A DNA stretch of 64,000 bases, taken from Mycosarcoma maydis (taxonomy: Eukaryota > Basidiomycota > Ustilaginomycetes > Ustilaginales). Below the pieces are notes generated by a model that ran no database searches, was not told where the DNA came from, and saw only the letters and a program-made list of their open reading frames with translations. The stretch covers positions 930,001-994,000 of the forward strand of contig NC_026483.1 in the NCBI RefSeq assembly GCF_000328475.2, given 5' to 3'. Below are positions 36,081 to 47,140 of this stretch, piece after piece (the first letter of the stretch is position 1; every line of letters starts with the position of its first letter). Both the position numbers and the translations under genes were made by a program.

Positions 36081-36724
36081 CCACTCTGGTCCTCTGAGGC
36101 AGCTCAACGCACAGACGAGCAAGGTTTTCTTTGCGCATCACAAGATCGATTCGTGATTCGTGATTCGCGATTTGCACTGATCTTGACAAACTTTCTGGCC
36201 CACTCTCGGAGCAGGTGGAGGAGCGACAAGCAGCGGGCGGGAACAAGGAACAAGAGGGAAGAGGACAGCGCGAAGCGGTGGGCAACGCACGAGTGTGCAC
36301 GTTTGGAGAACCCGAGTCACGTCACTGAGCGCTGAAGCGAACTAAGGGCTACGTTTTGGCAGGAGATGGACGGGATTCAGCGTTGACTGAATTCGACACG
36401 ATCCAAGCCGATTAGCACAGAGAAGCATGCAGACGGTGAGCTAAGAAAGAAGCGTGAGGCGAGAAGGACGACGACAAGCAAGCGAAGCGAAGTGAAGAGA
36501 AGAAAAGCGAAGCGGAAGCACACGGGATTGACTCGCTCTTCCCCCGCGATGAACTCAAAATGAGCCATCAAACATCACCACATGGAGCGAGAAGGACGAC
36601 AAGGTGTCAGCGATGCCAAAGATGCGATTGATGCATGGGGATGCATGGAATAGATGCATACAGGTGGGTTGATAGCAAGATATGATTCGTCGATAGCATC
36701 CAGAGATAAGAAGCACCAACCAAT

Positions 36725-36800
36725 CAAGCACCAGTCAAGCACCAGTCAAGCACCAGTCAAGCACCAGTCAAGCACCAGTCAAGCACCAGTCAAGCACCAA
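36725..36800. repeat. CAAGCACCAGT 11-bp tandem array, about 7 copies
   Basis: Units start at 36725, 36736, 36747, 36758, 36769, 36780 and 36791. The copies are essentially identical until the last one, which ends in CAACC. Confidence 0.93.
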
Positions 36801-38317
36801 CCTCGGGGTTTTCGTGTTTGACTTGTTTTGGCAGTCATCCCAGAAACACAACCGAGCGGCCGAGTGGCCGAAATGACTGAGACTGAGACCAAGACCGAGA
36901 CCCAGACCCAGATCCCGATCCCGATCCAGTTTCAGACAAGACGCACAACTCACGACTCTGACTGAGCGAGTCAAGAGTTTTGAGTTTTGACGCTTGTAAC
37001 ACGCAAGTGTCACAACCACGAATTTGGATTTGGCGAGTGCCTCTCTGGTTTGTAAACTCGAACTCTAACAACTCGTCACTCGTCACTGTGAACCGCAAAC
37101 TGTGATTTGTGATGTTTGATTTGTGATTTTGGGTTGGGGGGATTTACGATTTGGACGTTCTATTCGTGATTAATACTTGGGTGGATGTTGGCACTTGGCT
37201 GGATCTTGGTGTGGATATATGCTGAGCAAGGAGGAAACAGTCAGAGATCACTCGCAACAAGTGCACGGAAGCTGTCCGACAGATTTCACGAATGTATCAT
37301 TTGCATTCGGTGATTTACAGTGATGGGTGATGCAGACCAGTTCAGCTTATACATGCGTGATAGTGCAGATGACTGAAGCGGCTCGCGGCTGGCTATTCGT
37401 TGATTGATCTGGTTATCAGTCGCGTTGGATCGGCTTTTCCAGCAACCCAAACAAATGACCGACTTTCACGCCGAGCTTGAGAAGAAACTTGAATTTTTTC
37501 GTCAAGTTATACAAATGCGTGAATGCGTGCGTGAATCTCAGAAATCGCAATACGAGAATCACATTCCCTCCTTTCGACCATGAATATTCCATCTTGAATC
37601 CTCTTTTGCGTCTCTTTCACATTCACGATTGGCGCGTTGGCGCGCATTTAGCACAGCTCGATGAGCCACTCACGATTAGCACCGTTTTGTGCCGTTACTT
37701 TCATTTCAACGCGTTGGAATGACCGCAAGCAAGTGAGCTGATCGGCTCCCATCTTGTGCCTTGCCACTCGTGACTGGTACGCCAGCAGGTGTCGTGCATT
37801 ATCAGATCCGAGTCGACCCATCTTTAGCAAACCTTGGGTCCCGCTTCCTTCCGCTGGTTGGCCGCGCGCTCTCCTGTGTTTCAAACATTCGCATCCACTT
37901 GGCGTCTCCTCTGCCGCCTGGGATGTCGCCATCGCCAACGAATCACATTTCATCCTCCTTGTGCTGGGTAAAGCAATCGTGAATGGCGCGAGCCTGTCAT
38001 TGACCGAATCGGCCGATCAGTCGACCAATCTTGTCTTGGTTTCGTTCCAGCTATGTTCATCGGGCTCGGCTCTCAAGCGTCTCGATCCAGCACGATTCTG
38101 AGTCAGTCACTATGTAGCAGCCTGTCGGAACAAGCTCGCGCGACACGCCGCAGGTGGCCACTGCTGGCTTTCTTGCGCAAAGCTCGTGAATCACGCATCG
38201 TGAATGCGCCTTCTTGCAGGCAACCATCACGCATGTTTCCTTGTCGGAGTGATTTTTTTTCTAACAACCAACGCCCCAGAAACCCTCTCGAAATTTGTGG
38301 CCTCAAATCGTGAATCG

Positions 38318-38375
38318 AATCACGATTCACGATTCACGATTCACGATTCACGATTCACGATTCACGAATTCACGC
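38318..38375. repeat. CACGATT 7-bp tandem array
   Basis: About six to seven CACGATT units in tandem, flanked by AATCGTGAATCG on the left (opposite orientation). It is the tandem form of the interspersed motif. Confidence 0.9.
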
Positions 38376-38897
38376 TGTTGTGCAAAGTCGCGAGTTACGC
38401 TGACGAAGCGTGTGTGTCTTGAGAATCTCACAACACCGAATCTTGAATTAACCAACCCACGACTCACGACTCGTGACTCATGCCTCGAATTCACGCTTAG
38501 TCATCTGTCGTGAGTGGTTGTTCACGTTTGCATCAGCCACGAGCGGCTGTGACAAAAAAAAGAAAAGAAATCGTGAAATAGCTGCGCATTGATTCGTCAA
38601 TCGTGAATGCTCCGGCCTAACCACTTTGGTGGAGGCTCACCTGTCACACTCACGACTCGTGTCACCGATTCACGATTCACGATTCACGATTAATTATTTG
38701 TAAGATTCGCAACTCAAATCGTGAATTCACCGGACTTGATGCCGGACTGAGCATCAATCATGAATCACGAATGCCATCCAAGTCACGAGTCACAGTCCTG
38801 AGTGTCAAGAGCCTGTCCACAGACTCGCACCTCTCCGTCTCGACACCATCATTCATCCAGTCCATAGTCTATCCGCATCGCGAGTGTAGAGCCCAAA

Positions 38898-41381
38898 ATG
38901 GCCTTCTCCGGTGCTTTGACTTTGACTGACCTAAACGACTACCTCGGACCATCCCAAGCGTGCATCAAACCAGTCCAAGCGGCAGATGTACCCTCGCAAG
39001 ACCATTCCGACGTCTCCGCTTTGGCTGCATCAGCGTCCACACACATTGCGATCGATCACGATGGAGCCTACTACGAGTCATCCACACCACCCTCCTCGTC
39101 TTTGAGCGCTGCCGACAGCAGACCGCGTCAAAGGACCAAGCTCGAAACCGCACAGATCTCGCTCAACGACTGCCTCGCCTGCAGCGGCTGTGTCACCAGT
39201 GCAGAGAGCGTACTGATCACCATGCAGAGTCAGGACGAGATGCGCAGAGCTATCGCCGAACTCAACCAGTCCAACGCCAACAAACTTGTCGTTGCTTCCA
39301 TCAGCACCCAATCGCTCGCCTCCCTCTCTGCAAAGTACACTTTTCAACACCCACAGCCATCCTCATCTCGCTCTGCATCCACATCCACTCTGCCACTGCG
39401 TGTCTTGCTTCATCGTATCTCTTACTTTCTCAAAACCGTCTTCGGCTTTGACCACGTCTATGATACCACTTTTGCCCGCCATATCGCCCTCAAGGAACAC
39501 CAGCGCGAGTTTTTCCAGCGCCGAGAAAACGCACGAAAGCGCGCCAAGCTTTCAAATGCTCCCGCCGATGACGACGACCGCCTCCACCCCGATCAGGTAG
39601 ATGGCCCCACATTGCCCATGCTCGCCAGCGCCTGTCCAGGCTGGATCTGCTATGCCGAAAAGACGCACGGCGAGTTGTTGCCCTACATATCCACCACAAA
39701 GTCGCCACAGCAGGTGGCCGGTGTCATCGCCAAGCGCTTTCTTCCAGAGCGTCTCGGTCTACTCGCCCCATCTGCGCCCGACCAACCCTCCATCTACCAC
39801 GTCACCGTCATGCCTTGCTACGACAAGAAGCTCGAGGCCTCCCGGCCCGACTTTTACGACGACATCACCGGCACAAAGGAGGTCGACTGCGTCTTGACTA
39901 CCGGTGAGCTCGACAAGCTCATGCTCGATGAAGCTTTCGACATCTGCACTCCCGTTCCAGGCGAGCAAGAGGCCATCCAAGAATCCATCGCCGAGCTGAG
40001 TCTGCAGCAAGCGTTCAATACGCCCAACCCTGATGTCGGTTCGGCGTCCGTGTCGATGATGCCGCGCTTGCCGCGCCTACCGCAGCTGCTCGATCAGCCC
40101 GGCAGCAGTAGTGGTGGCTACCTCTTCTTGCTCATGCGCGCCGTGTGGCTCGACTGGATCTCGGTGCACTGGGACTCCTTGCCGCTGTCCGTACGCGAAC
40201 AAGGCATCTTGCCCAAGCTCGACGTTCGCGTCATTCGTACCACCGACTTTACCGAGTTCGTCCTGCGTGCACCGACGCAGCTCGTCGAGCCTTGCAACGA
40301 TGACACGTCGCAATCCAGCATTCTGTTCCGAGGCGCGCAATGCTATGGATTTCGCAATTTGCAGAACCTCGTGCGCAAGTTGCAGAAGCAGACCGGCGTA
40401 CGCAATACACGCGGCGCGGCTGCAAGGCTAGTTGATGCCGATGGAAATGCGATAGGTGCTGCTGCCGCTCGCAACCGCGCATCGTCGGCGAAAGCCAGAG
40501 CACGCGGACGCGGTGGTATGATGAGAAGAGCACGAGCTGGCGCAGCTGCCGTTGTCAAGAGCAGCCCCCTCAATCCGGATGCCGAGGCAGTCGATGTGAC
40601 CCAGCTACAGCTAAGCACAGCGCACGAGGAAGACGAGAGGGGGTACGACTACGTTGAGGTAATGGCTTGTCCGTCGGGATGCGTCAACGGTGGCGGTCAG
40701 ATTCGACCGCCCACGCAATCGGATGTCGACGTCACTCGCTCCAGCACCACCGTCGACAATCATGCCACCGATCCGGAAGGCTACACGAAAGGCGGTTGGG
40801 CTGCTGACCAAGCCGGCGACCACGACGGATTGGAGCTCATGCTCAACAAGACATGCTCCAACAAGACGAGCGCTGTACCGGACGAGGCTGACGAGGAAAA
40901 AGAGGTCAGAGGATGGCAGGGTACTAGCAAGGAGTGGGTACGACGGGTGGAAGAAGCGTACTGGCAAGATTCGAGCGTTGCGCAAACGCGCGTTACGGTG
41001 GCCGCAGTGAATCGTGCTGTTGACCAAGGTGGAGCCAACGACTCGGGTTCGTCGACACCTACGCTGGTGGGCAGCGGTGCCAACACTCCGCTGTCGAGCA
41101 GCAACGCAAAGTCTATTCGAGTCGAGGACCACCAGAGGCTGTTGGAGTCGCTGGCCGTCTCGAACGCAGAGCGAGCGCAGCGCACGCGTGTGGTCAAGCT
41201 CGGCGGCGACGCGATGGCTTATGCCGATGTACTGGCCGAGTTGGTCGTCAACGAGCTGTGTCTGCTCGCTGCTCCCGCGGGTGATGCGCTTGCCTTGGAC
41301 AGCGCCAGGGATAAGCTGTTCAGGACGCAGTACAGAGCGGTTCAGGATGAGGCGGTCAACGGACTGGCTGTTCAATGGTAA
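38898..41381 (+). CDS. NAR1: Cytosolic Fe-S cluster assembly factor Nar1
   Basis: Intronless, 827 residues, much longer than yeast Nar1 (491). Nar1 is an iron-only-hydrogenase-like protein. It links the early and late cytosolic Fe-S assembly steps by connecting the Nbp35-Cfd1 scaffold to the Cia1 targeting complex. Start MAFSGALTLTDLNDYLGPSQACIKP is typical. The N-terminal cluster uses Cys22 and the three Cys of DCLACSGC. The H-cluster-like Cys lie in SACPGWICYAEK, VMPCYDKKLEASRPDF and VMACPSGCVNGGGQ. Insertions include Ser/Thr-rich loops, a basic ARARGRGGMMRRARAG stretch near residue 540 and a linker near 720. The protein ends in VQW; a C-terminal Trp is the known recognition feature for the targeting complex. 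The first ATG is the natural start. Confidence 0.94.
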   Translation: MAFSGALTLTDLNDYLGPSQACIKPVQAADVPSQDHSDVSALAASASTHIAIDHDGAYYESSTPPSSSLSAADSRPRQRTKLETAQISLNDCLACSGCVTSAESVLITMQSQDEMRRAIAELNQSNANKLVVASISTQSLASLSAKYTFQHPQPSSSRSASTSTLPLRVLLHRISYFLKTVFGFDHVYDTTFARHIALKEHQREFFQRRENARKRAKLSNAPADDDDRLHPDQVDGPTLPMLASACPGWICYAEKTHGELLPYISTTKSPQQVAGVIAKRFLPERLGLLAPSAPDQPSIYHVTVMPCYDKKLEASRPDFYDDITGTKEVDCVLTTGELDKLMLDEAFDICTPVPGEQEAIQESIAELSLQQAFNTPNPDVGSASVSMMPRLPRLPQLLDQPGSSSGGYLFLLMRAVWLDWISVHWDSLPLSVREQGILPKLDVRVIRTTDFTEFVLRAPTQLVEPCNDDTSQSSILFRGAQCYGFRNLQNLVRKLQKQTGVRNTRGAAARLVDADGNAIGAAAARNRASSAKARARGRGGMMRRARAGAAAVVKSSPLNPDAEAVDVTQLQLSTAHEEDERGYDYVEVMACPSGCVNGGGQIRPPTQSDVDVTRSSTTVDNHATDPEGYTKGGWAADQAGDHDGLELMLNKTCSNKTSAVPDEADEEKEVRGWQGTSKEWVRRVEEAYWQDSSVAQTRVTVAAVNRAVDQGGANDSGSSTPTLVGSGANTPLSSSNAKSIRVEDHQRLLESLAVSNAERAQRTRVVKLGGDAMAYADVLAELVVNELCLLAAPAGDALALDSARDKLFRTQYRAVQDEAVNGLAVQW

Positions 41382-41423
41382 ACCACACAATTCACGATTA
41401 CAATAGTATTCCTAGTCGTTGCA

Positions 41424-43106
41424 TCAACACAACTGCCACATCTTGACATATTGGACCGCCATACCTCTCTTGGTAGGATCGGCTGGCCAGGTGGGTAGCC
41501 ACTGATCTCTGGAATCCCAAAATTGTTTTCTCGCATTGTCAGCGTGATTGCTCCAAGGTTTGTTGTCGTCCAAGCCGTCCTGGAAAAAGCCGTTGGTGCC
41601 ACCAACGGCAACGTTGAGGATGAGGTAGAAGTGCTGGTCGAATGGAGCGGCGCGCGTTGATTCGGCGACGGCGGACCAGGGGTTAGTGAGCAGCGTACCG
41701 TTGGCCATGCGCTCTGGAAACTGGCCTAAAGACCAAAAGTTTTTGGTGCGGCGGAAATCCACCTGCAAGTTGCGCCAGACTCGCGATCGTTCCCAGGTGA
41801 ATATGCCATCGGGAGTCCAATCGAGTCCGAAGGTATGGAACTGCTGGTCGTAGTAGGAATGCCAAAGTTTGCGAATCTTGGTTGCGAAACCATAGCCATC
41901 AAACAGCCACGATGGACCAAAGTGTAGGGTCGAGTGCATGTTGTTTGCTGCGTCAGAAGTGCGATGAGTGGGAGCGTTGCCTTTGGACTCGACAATGTCG
42001 ATTTCGCCTGATCTCGGCCATTCTCCATACACGTTGGTGGACGGGAGCATCCAGATGGCTGGCCAGAGCCAAGATCCAGTTGGCATGCGTGCTCGAACCT
42101 CGACTCGACCATAACGGATTGTTGTGGAAAAATTCGTCATGATCCTTGCCGACTGCACCGGCGGCAAAATCTCTCCGCTCGTAATGTTGGATGTCACCAC
42201 ACATCTGCCAACATCGCTACGATTCGCTGCTGTGCACACATCTGAAGCGCTCAGGTTGAGCGTATAGCCGTTGGTGATGGCTGCTTCTCCTACATGGTCC
42301 GAAGTGAGCGTCGGCACCATGTACAGAGTCGAGTCTTGGATGAACGTGTTGTTGGCGTGATCAGTGGTCCATTCGAACTCGCCATTGCCGAACCCGCCCG
42401 TTTGCTGTTCGTAGAACCAGATGGATCGGTTCAGCTGTCTGCCTTGAAACTGCTCATCCAGCACCAGACAGTATTTGTCGCGCGGCACAGAGGCGTAAGC
42501 CATGTACAGGAGCAGTGCTGATCCGATCAACCCGGTCGTCGCCGCCAGCACGAATGTCCAGAACGCCACGGCGTGCGATTTGGTACGTCGATGATCCGAC
42601 AACCACGGTTTGTCCACCTTGCGCTGGGTCGTAGATGCAATGTGGCTGATGCACGCCTTGCGTGATCGCAGAGCGACGTTGGTCAGCGATGTATTGATCG
42701 CTGCGTGGTACAGTCCAGCTTCGGGGATCGATCGAAACGAACCGAGAGACGCGCTAGCCGGTGTTGCTCCACTCGACACAGCTGCGTCCTTGTGATTACC
42801 AAAGATGCGCGCGCGTTGCATCTCGACATGGTCGCACGCTGGCAAGCGCGTAGCACTCGTTTGCAGAGCCTCTCGGTCCAACGCTGCTGGTCGCGCTTTC
42901 CTCGAGTTCTTCATCTTGGCCGTCATTGTCATCGTCGTCACTGCAGGACAGTCGCCAACAATCCCACCGCTCCCACTCTCCAACTGCCCATCGTGCAACA
43001 CGCTCTCGATGCTCGGCATCTCTCGAAGCTCTTCCATCGGTTCGATCCCAGAAGCGTCATCGAGGTCAGTGCTTTGAACTACACCACGCGCGTGTCTTGA
43101 AGTCAT
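41424..43106 (-). CDS. Type II membrane-anchored GH16 beta-glucanase-like protein
   Basis: Intronless, 560 residues. A hydrophilic cytosolic N-terminus of about 175 residues precedes one transmembrane helix (about 178-204, AFWTFVLAATTGLIGSALLLYMA). The lumenal or extracellular part is a concanavalin A-like GH16 domain. The active-site motif GEIDIVE has Glu368, Asp370 and Glu373 in the E-x-D-x-x-E arrangement, preceded by WPAIWMLP. Other family marks are RYGRVEVRARMP, FHTFGLDWTPDGIFTW and LNVAVGGTNGFF. Several N-glycosylation sequons are present. The domain resembles laminarinase/beta-glucan-binding GH16 proteins, and the architecture recalls Kre6/Skn1-type cell-wall glucan proteins. A role in beta-glucan remodelling or beta-1,6-glucan synthesis is inferred. 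It converges with NAR1, 42 bp away. Confidence 0.88.
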   Translation of the reverse strand: MTSRHARGVVQSTDLDDASGIEPMEELREMPSIESVLHDGQLESGSGGIVGDCPAVTTMTMTAKMKNSRKARPAALDREALQTSATRLPACDHVEMQRARIFGNHKDAAVSSGATPASASLGSFRSIPEAGLYHAAINTSLTNVALRSRKACISHIASTTQRKVDKPWLSDHRRTKSHAVAFWTFVLAATTGLIGSALLLYMAYASVPRDKYCLVLDEQFQGRQLNRSIWFYEQQTGGFGNGEFEWTTDHANNTFIQDSTLYMVPTLTSDHVGEAAITNGYTLNLSASDVCTAANRSDVGRCVVTSNITSGEILPPVQSARIMTNFSTTIRYGRVEVRARMPTGSWLWPAIWMLPSTNVYGEWPRSGEIDIVESKGNAPTHRTSDAANNMHSTLHFGPSWLFDGYGFATKIRKLWHSYYDQQFHTFGLDWTPDGIFTWERSRVWRNLQVDFRRTKNFWSLGQFPERMANGTLLTNPWSAVAESTRAAPFDQHFYLILNVAVGGTNGFFQDGLDDNKPWSNHADNARKQFWDSRDQWLPTWPADPTKRGMAVQYVKMWQLC

Positions 43107-43246
43107 CCTCGTCGGATCGTCGTTTGATCACAACGCACGCAGGATCGATTCGACGCTCTCGCTTGAACTTGCAGGCTTAGCAAGCAAAGATGCTTGGAAA
43201 TCGTCGACAATGTAGTGATGTATCAGTGACTGATTCCAGGCTAGGC

Positions 43247-43252
43247 TTTATA
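43247..43252 (-). promoter_or_regulatory. TATA box of the GH16 gene
   Basis: TATAAA on the minus strand within a GGCTTATAAAGCC palindromic context, about 145 bp before the ATG at 43106. Confidence 0.5.
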
Positions 43253-46200
43253 AGCCATTGTGTTTGATGCTCGTCTACAAGAGACTTTGTGGTAAACGTC
43301 ACTTTGCCCATGGCGAGAAAGCTGCATCCTTTCTCCGACTCCCCGTGCAATGTTTCTAGTAGCGTTCCGCATTCATACTGGCTTAACTAGCAGCCACCAC
43401 GACAATGCATTGATTGATACCGTATCTGCTTCACGGTCAGCGACCAATAAGCGCAAAGCAAGCATGGATTTGAGCGGCTTACCGCCCAGAAAAAAACACG
43501 ATTCACCATGGACGCGCGCACAACTTGACAGATTCTGAAACTGATCGTGATCCACGAGATCCACGATGCGGTCTCACATCGTGTGACTGCTCGCTGTGCA
43601 CATGTCGAATTCCGATCGCACGAGTCGGCGTCGGAGTGGAGCGAATCAAGCATGACACTGTGTGGCGTTTCGAAGCAGCTTTCCGAACTCGGCCATGGAC
43701 GAAAAGCGAGGCTGCTTGACAAGAGGCCGTTTCTCTGGAAATGCCTACTGAACGATATCTGGATGTCGACAAATGCGGTTAGATCGCTTGTAGGCTGCCA
43801 GTTCACGTATCGACGTCACACGCGCCTCTTGCAGCATCAGCAGAGCTAGGTCATGGTAGGCCTCGGAAGCACAAGCTGACCACGGCAGCAGAAACAGATC
43901 TCAGCTTGTTTTCGACCACGATCACTTGCTCGTCTCACAGAAGCCGAATGCGGAGAGAGCAGCCTTGAAGGACAGAGAGCAGACTGCGACCATGATCTCG
44001 GCGCGAAAGCCACCAGCAGCAAGTAGGCATCGGCGTGCCCAAACAGCAGAATCTCGCTGGTGGCATGCGACAACTTAGCAAAGTTTCAGAGTGAATGTGT
44101 GATCGATCACTACACGTCTGAGCCAGTTGCTCGTCCAAAGCTACAGCCAACGTGCATGAGGATCACTGTCTTCCGAGACCACACATCGCACAAGTGACGC
44201 ACAACCACACAGCACAAGCGTTAAAGTGAGGCTGCAGATCGGACCGACGGCACCGCTGGACCGTTCCCGAGGACCAGTCTTGCGTCTCAAATTGTCGAGC
44301 CCTGAGCCAAAGCTGACTGAGTCAAAGCATGCCACCACAGCCGATCGGATCGACAGGGCGGTGGTCAACTGCATGAATTGAGACACCAGAGAAGCGTTGC
44401 TTATGGGTCGCCACGAGCACACTTTTTTTGTTCCGCCGCGAATCGGTTTGATCGCCAAGCGCTGCATCATGCATGACAGATCCAAGCTCGATCGAAACGA
44501 GCATGCGTCTTTGTGAAGCGTTCGATTACCGTTGCACCGACACCCTAGCCGGTGTGGCCTGCCCTGGCCTGGGCGGCCAAAGCGTTGGCTGTGCGTCAAG
44601 TCGAAACGCTTTTCCCAACAGCGGCACCGGCACGCCTCGAAAGGCCACCCAAACGAAAATCTCAACGCTGCCGATCTTGTCGATACAGACCATGACTCTG
44701 GCCGAAGCTCGACAGACACAGTGCGCGAGAGTTGAGCCACGCAAACAGCGTATCTGCGTTCACGCTTCATGCTGGAATTGACACTCCGCCATGCCGAAGT
44801 CAAGGTTAAAGACCAACGATATGCGACAGCTGAAAACGGCAAATGGATGCTACTTCTTTGGCCATGTACTCGTGAGTGTAGACCGTGGTTCCAACCGAGT
44901 CCAACTCATCCATACCGGCACAGCTCGAATGCACGAGGACAGCATCACGAACCATGCGTTCGCAAAGTTGGCTCAAACATGCGCAATGCACAAATTCAAG
45001 CGCCGCCGGAGGAGAATCTCCGTTCATACCCAAAACAGCATGTTCAAGTTTTGTATCCATGCTTGCTGGTGTGGTTCGGAGCGGTGCAAGGCCTCGGTCG
45101 ATTTGACGACCATCAACGAGCGTTCTCTGTCGTCGGAGTGTGAATCGCGAATCGCCAATATTTTAGAAACAACGTGGAACCCACGCTCGAGTGTTGAAAT
45201 TTTTGATTCTTCGTGCTTGTTGACGACGCATTCACAACGAGCGTCGAAGCGTCGAGAACCGATTTACGTGAGTGGCTTCTGCGGCGTCGATTTCGACGTC
45301 GGAGTCTATGTACCGTGGAAACTGTCTGCATCTCGTGCCGTGCCGAGCATTGCAGGTAGCAGCGCATCGCGACTTGTGCCATCGAGCTTGCTACTTGGGT
45401 CTCTTAGTACAGTGTGGCTGGCGCTGTTTCTACGGCGTCTTGATTGGCTTTTGTCGAGAAGGGGGCCATGGCGAGGTGCGCTCGCTCCAACCCAGATCCG
45501 AGACCTTCCGTTCGAATAGACACTGTCGTCACTACTGCACGCTTCTTGCTGCCCAATTTGCCATCCACCCATAGCGTTGTCAGCTGGCGTTGGCACCGAA
45601 AGGAGGCTAGTGATCAACGCACTTTGCCGCGCTGATTGGTCTCGCTGCTACTGCTCATCCAACTGCCACAGCGGCAGAAAGCAACCTGTACATTTCTTCT
45701 CAATCCGGACACCGCCGTCCATCTGTAAACTAAGCGCCAGTCTCCTGTAGACCAAGCGCTGTTACGATCCGAACCTCACCTGAGCATGGCAGCTAGTCTC
45801 GCTTGCGGCAAAGTACGCAACCGAGCTGTCACTCGAAGAGATGCTCGCGTGGTCGCTGCATCTAAGCCCCGCCACCTATTGCGCTACACGTAACAACCCC
45901 TCTGCCATCCAAAGCATCGACTTGATCTGCATAAGGTGTTAGACAAACGCATTCGGTCTCGAAGAGGTGTGCTACTTGACATGGACTGGAGCCCAACCAG
46001 GTAGCTGAATGCAAGTGGTCCTGCATTTCCTGTCTCTATCAACTATCGGCGCGACTTTGGGGCGGTGGTCTTGAGCGTCTCTGCGATTTTGCACTGGCAC
46101 GATTACGGCTGCGTTTCTCAACAGTCGTGAATGTTGTTAGTGTCGCAAGCGACCACGGACGTGCGACGCCGCTGCCTCTATTCCGCTCAACGCTGCACCC

Positions 46201-46754
46201 GTACCTCGACGTCGACGGATACAGCACTAACAGCAATCAGTGGCTCGCAACGCTTCTCCTCCCTACTGTCCTCCAACGGTTTCGCATCTTTCCCACACTC
46301 GCTGCGAGCCGTTCCGCCATACACTATCGTAGCCAGTGCTTTCAGTCTCACAACGACAGATCCGTCGGATCGTGACAAGCACGTCTCGTCGCTTCCCACG
46401 TCTGAGCCCACAGCAACCAAGTCGACAAGAACCATATCCATCTCATCTCTGCGAACTAGGCATAGAATGCAGAGCCGCACCAGCAATCTCACGTACCCTC
46501 ACTTCAAAGCTGTCTCACCGAACTGTGTTGGTTCTCGGAAGCCATTATGCGACTGAATCCTTCGAAAAGGACGTGCTACTTCGAGGACTGGCTGTTGGGG
46601 CCAAAAGCTGCAGCGCAGCTGCCCGTGCGTCTGCTGAGAGCACCGCAACTCGCTTTGGAAATGTAGAACGATGCACGGATCCTTTAGCACGCCGCATTCG
46701 GTGCTGTATTCTCGGCTCCTGGTGGCTGTTCGTACGAGCGGGCGAATCCTCGTG

Positions 46755-46801
46755 GCTGATGCTGCTGATGCTGCTGATGCTGCTGCTGCCTGCTGCTGCT
46801 G
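46755..46801. repeat. GCTGAT/GCT triplet-rich repeat
   Basis: Three GCTGAT(GCT) nonamer-like units followed by pure GCT runs. Located about 340 bp upstream of the glycosyltransferase start. Confidence 0.8.
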
Positions 46802-47140
46802 AGATCAGTGATGGTTTCACCCTTATCGATGGAACGGTCAAGCCGCAAGCAGAGAGAGCCGGGAGCGAGTCACTTCACGGCTAGCAGCTGATCACAGCCG
46901 TGCTATGTAGTAGCGAAAGAGCTTGATCCGAGTCATACAGCCATATCGAGGCTTCAAATGAGGTCTGGCGTTGGATCCCTGCCAAGGCTAGCGGCCGCGG
47001 ACTTGCACCTGTACTTAAAGCCTTTTGGTCCAAGCAAGACCGATGCTTCTCTCTATCTAGCTTGTCGACCATCGTGGATAGAGCCACATTTTCACCTCGA
47101 AAGTACTCACAAAGAGCCCGACGAACATCGCATAGCAGTT

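Larger units (their letters stand above)
36081..38897. other. 2.8-kb intergenic region between divergent GDH and NAR1 genes
   Basis: Dense in CACGATT-type motifs (36145-36175, 37158, 37619, 37978, 38188-38208, 38597, 38665-38690, 38757-38772). It carries an 11-bp tandem array (36725-36800), a GAGACC/GATCCC degenerate repeat (36875-36930) and a 7-bp tandem array (38318-38375). No gene recognised. Confidence 0.5.
43107..47140. other. About 4 kb without a supported gene
   Basis: Upstream of both the GH16 gene (-) and the glycosyltransferase gene (+). Open frames up to about 240 codons exist on both strands (44141-44842, 44791-45519) but none looks like a protein family. Compared with other gaps in the window it is poor in the CACGATT motif. 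A GCTGAT-type run lies at 46755-46801. It may be a long regulatory region, a long 5' leader, a non-coding transcript or a multi-exon gene I cannot resolve. Confidence 0.45.

Noticed and set aside
36725..36800. CRISPR-like direct repeats
   Set aside because: It is a spacer-less 11-bp tandem array in a eukaryotic genome.
43020..43045. GGTTCGATCC box resembling a tRNA B box
   Set aside because: It lies inside the GH16 coding sequence with no matching A box or acceptor stem.
44141..45519. Long open frames on both strands (about 233 codons minus, 242 codons plus)
   Set aside because: They overlap, show no recognisable domain, and have compositions (Arg, Cys, Ser rich) typical of chance frames in GC-rich DNA.
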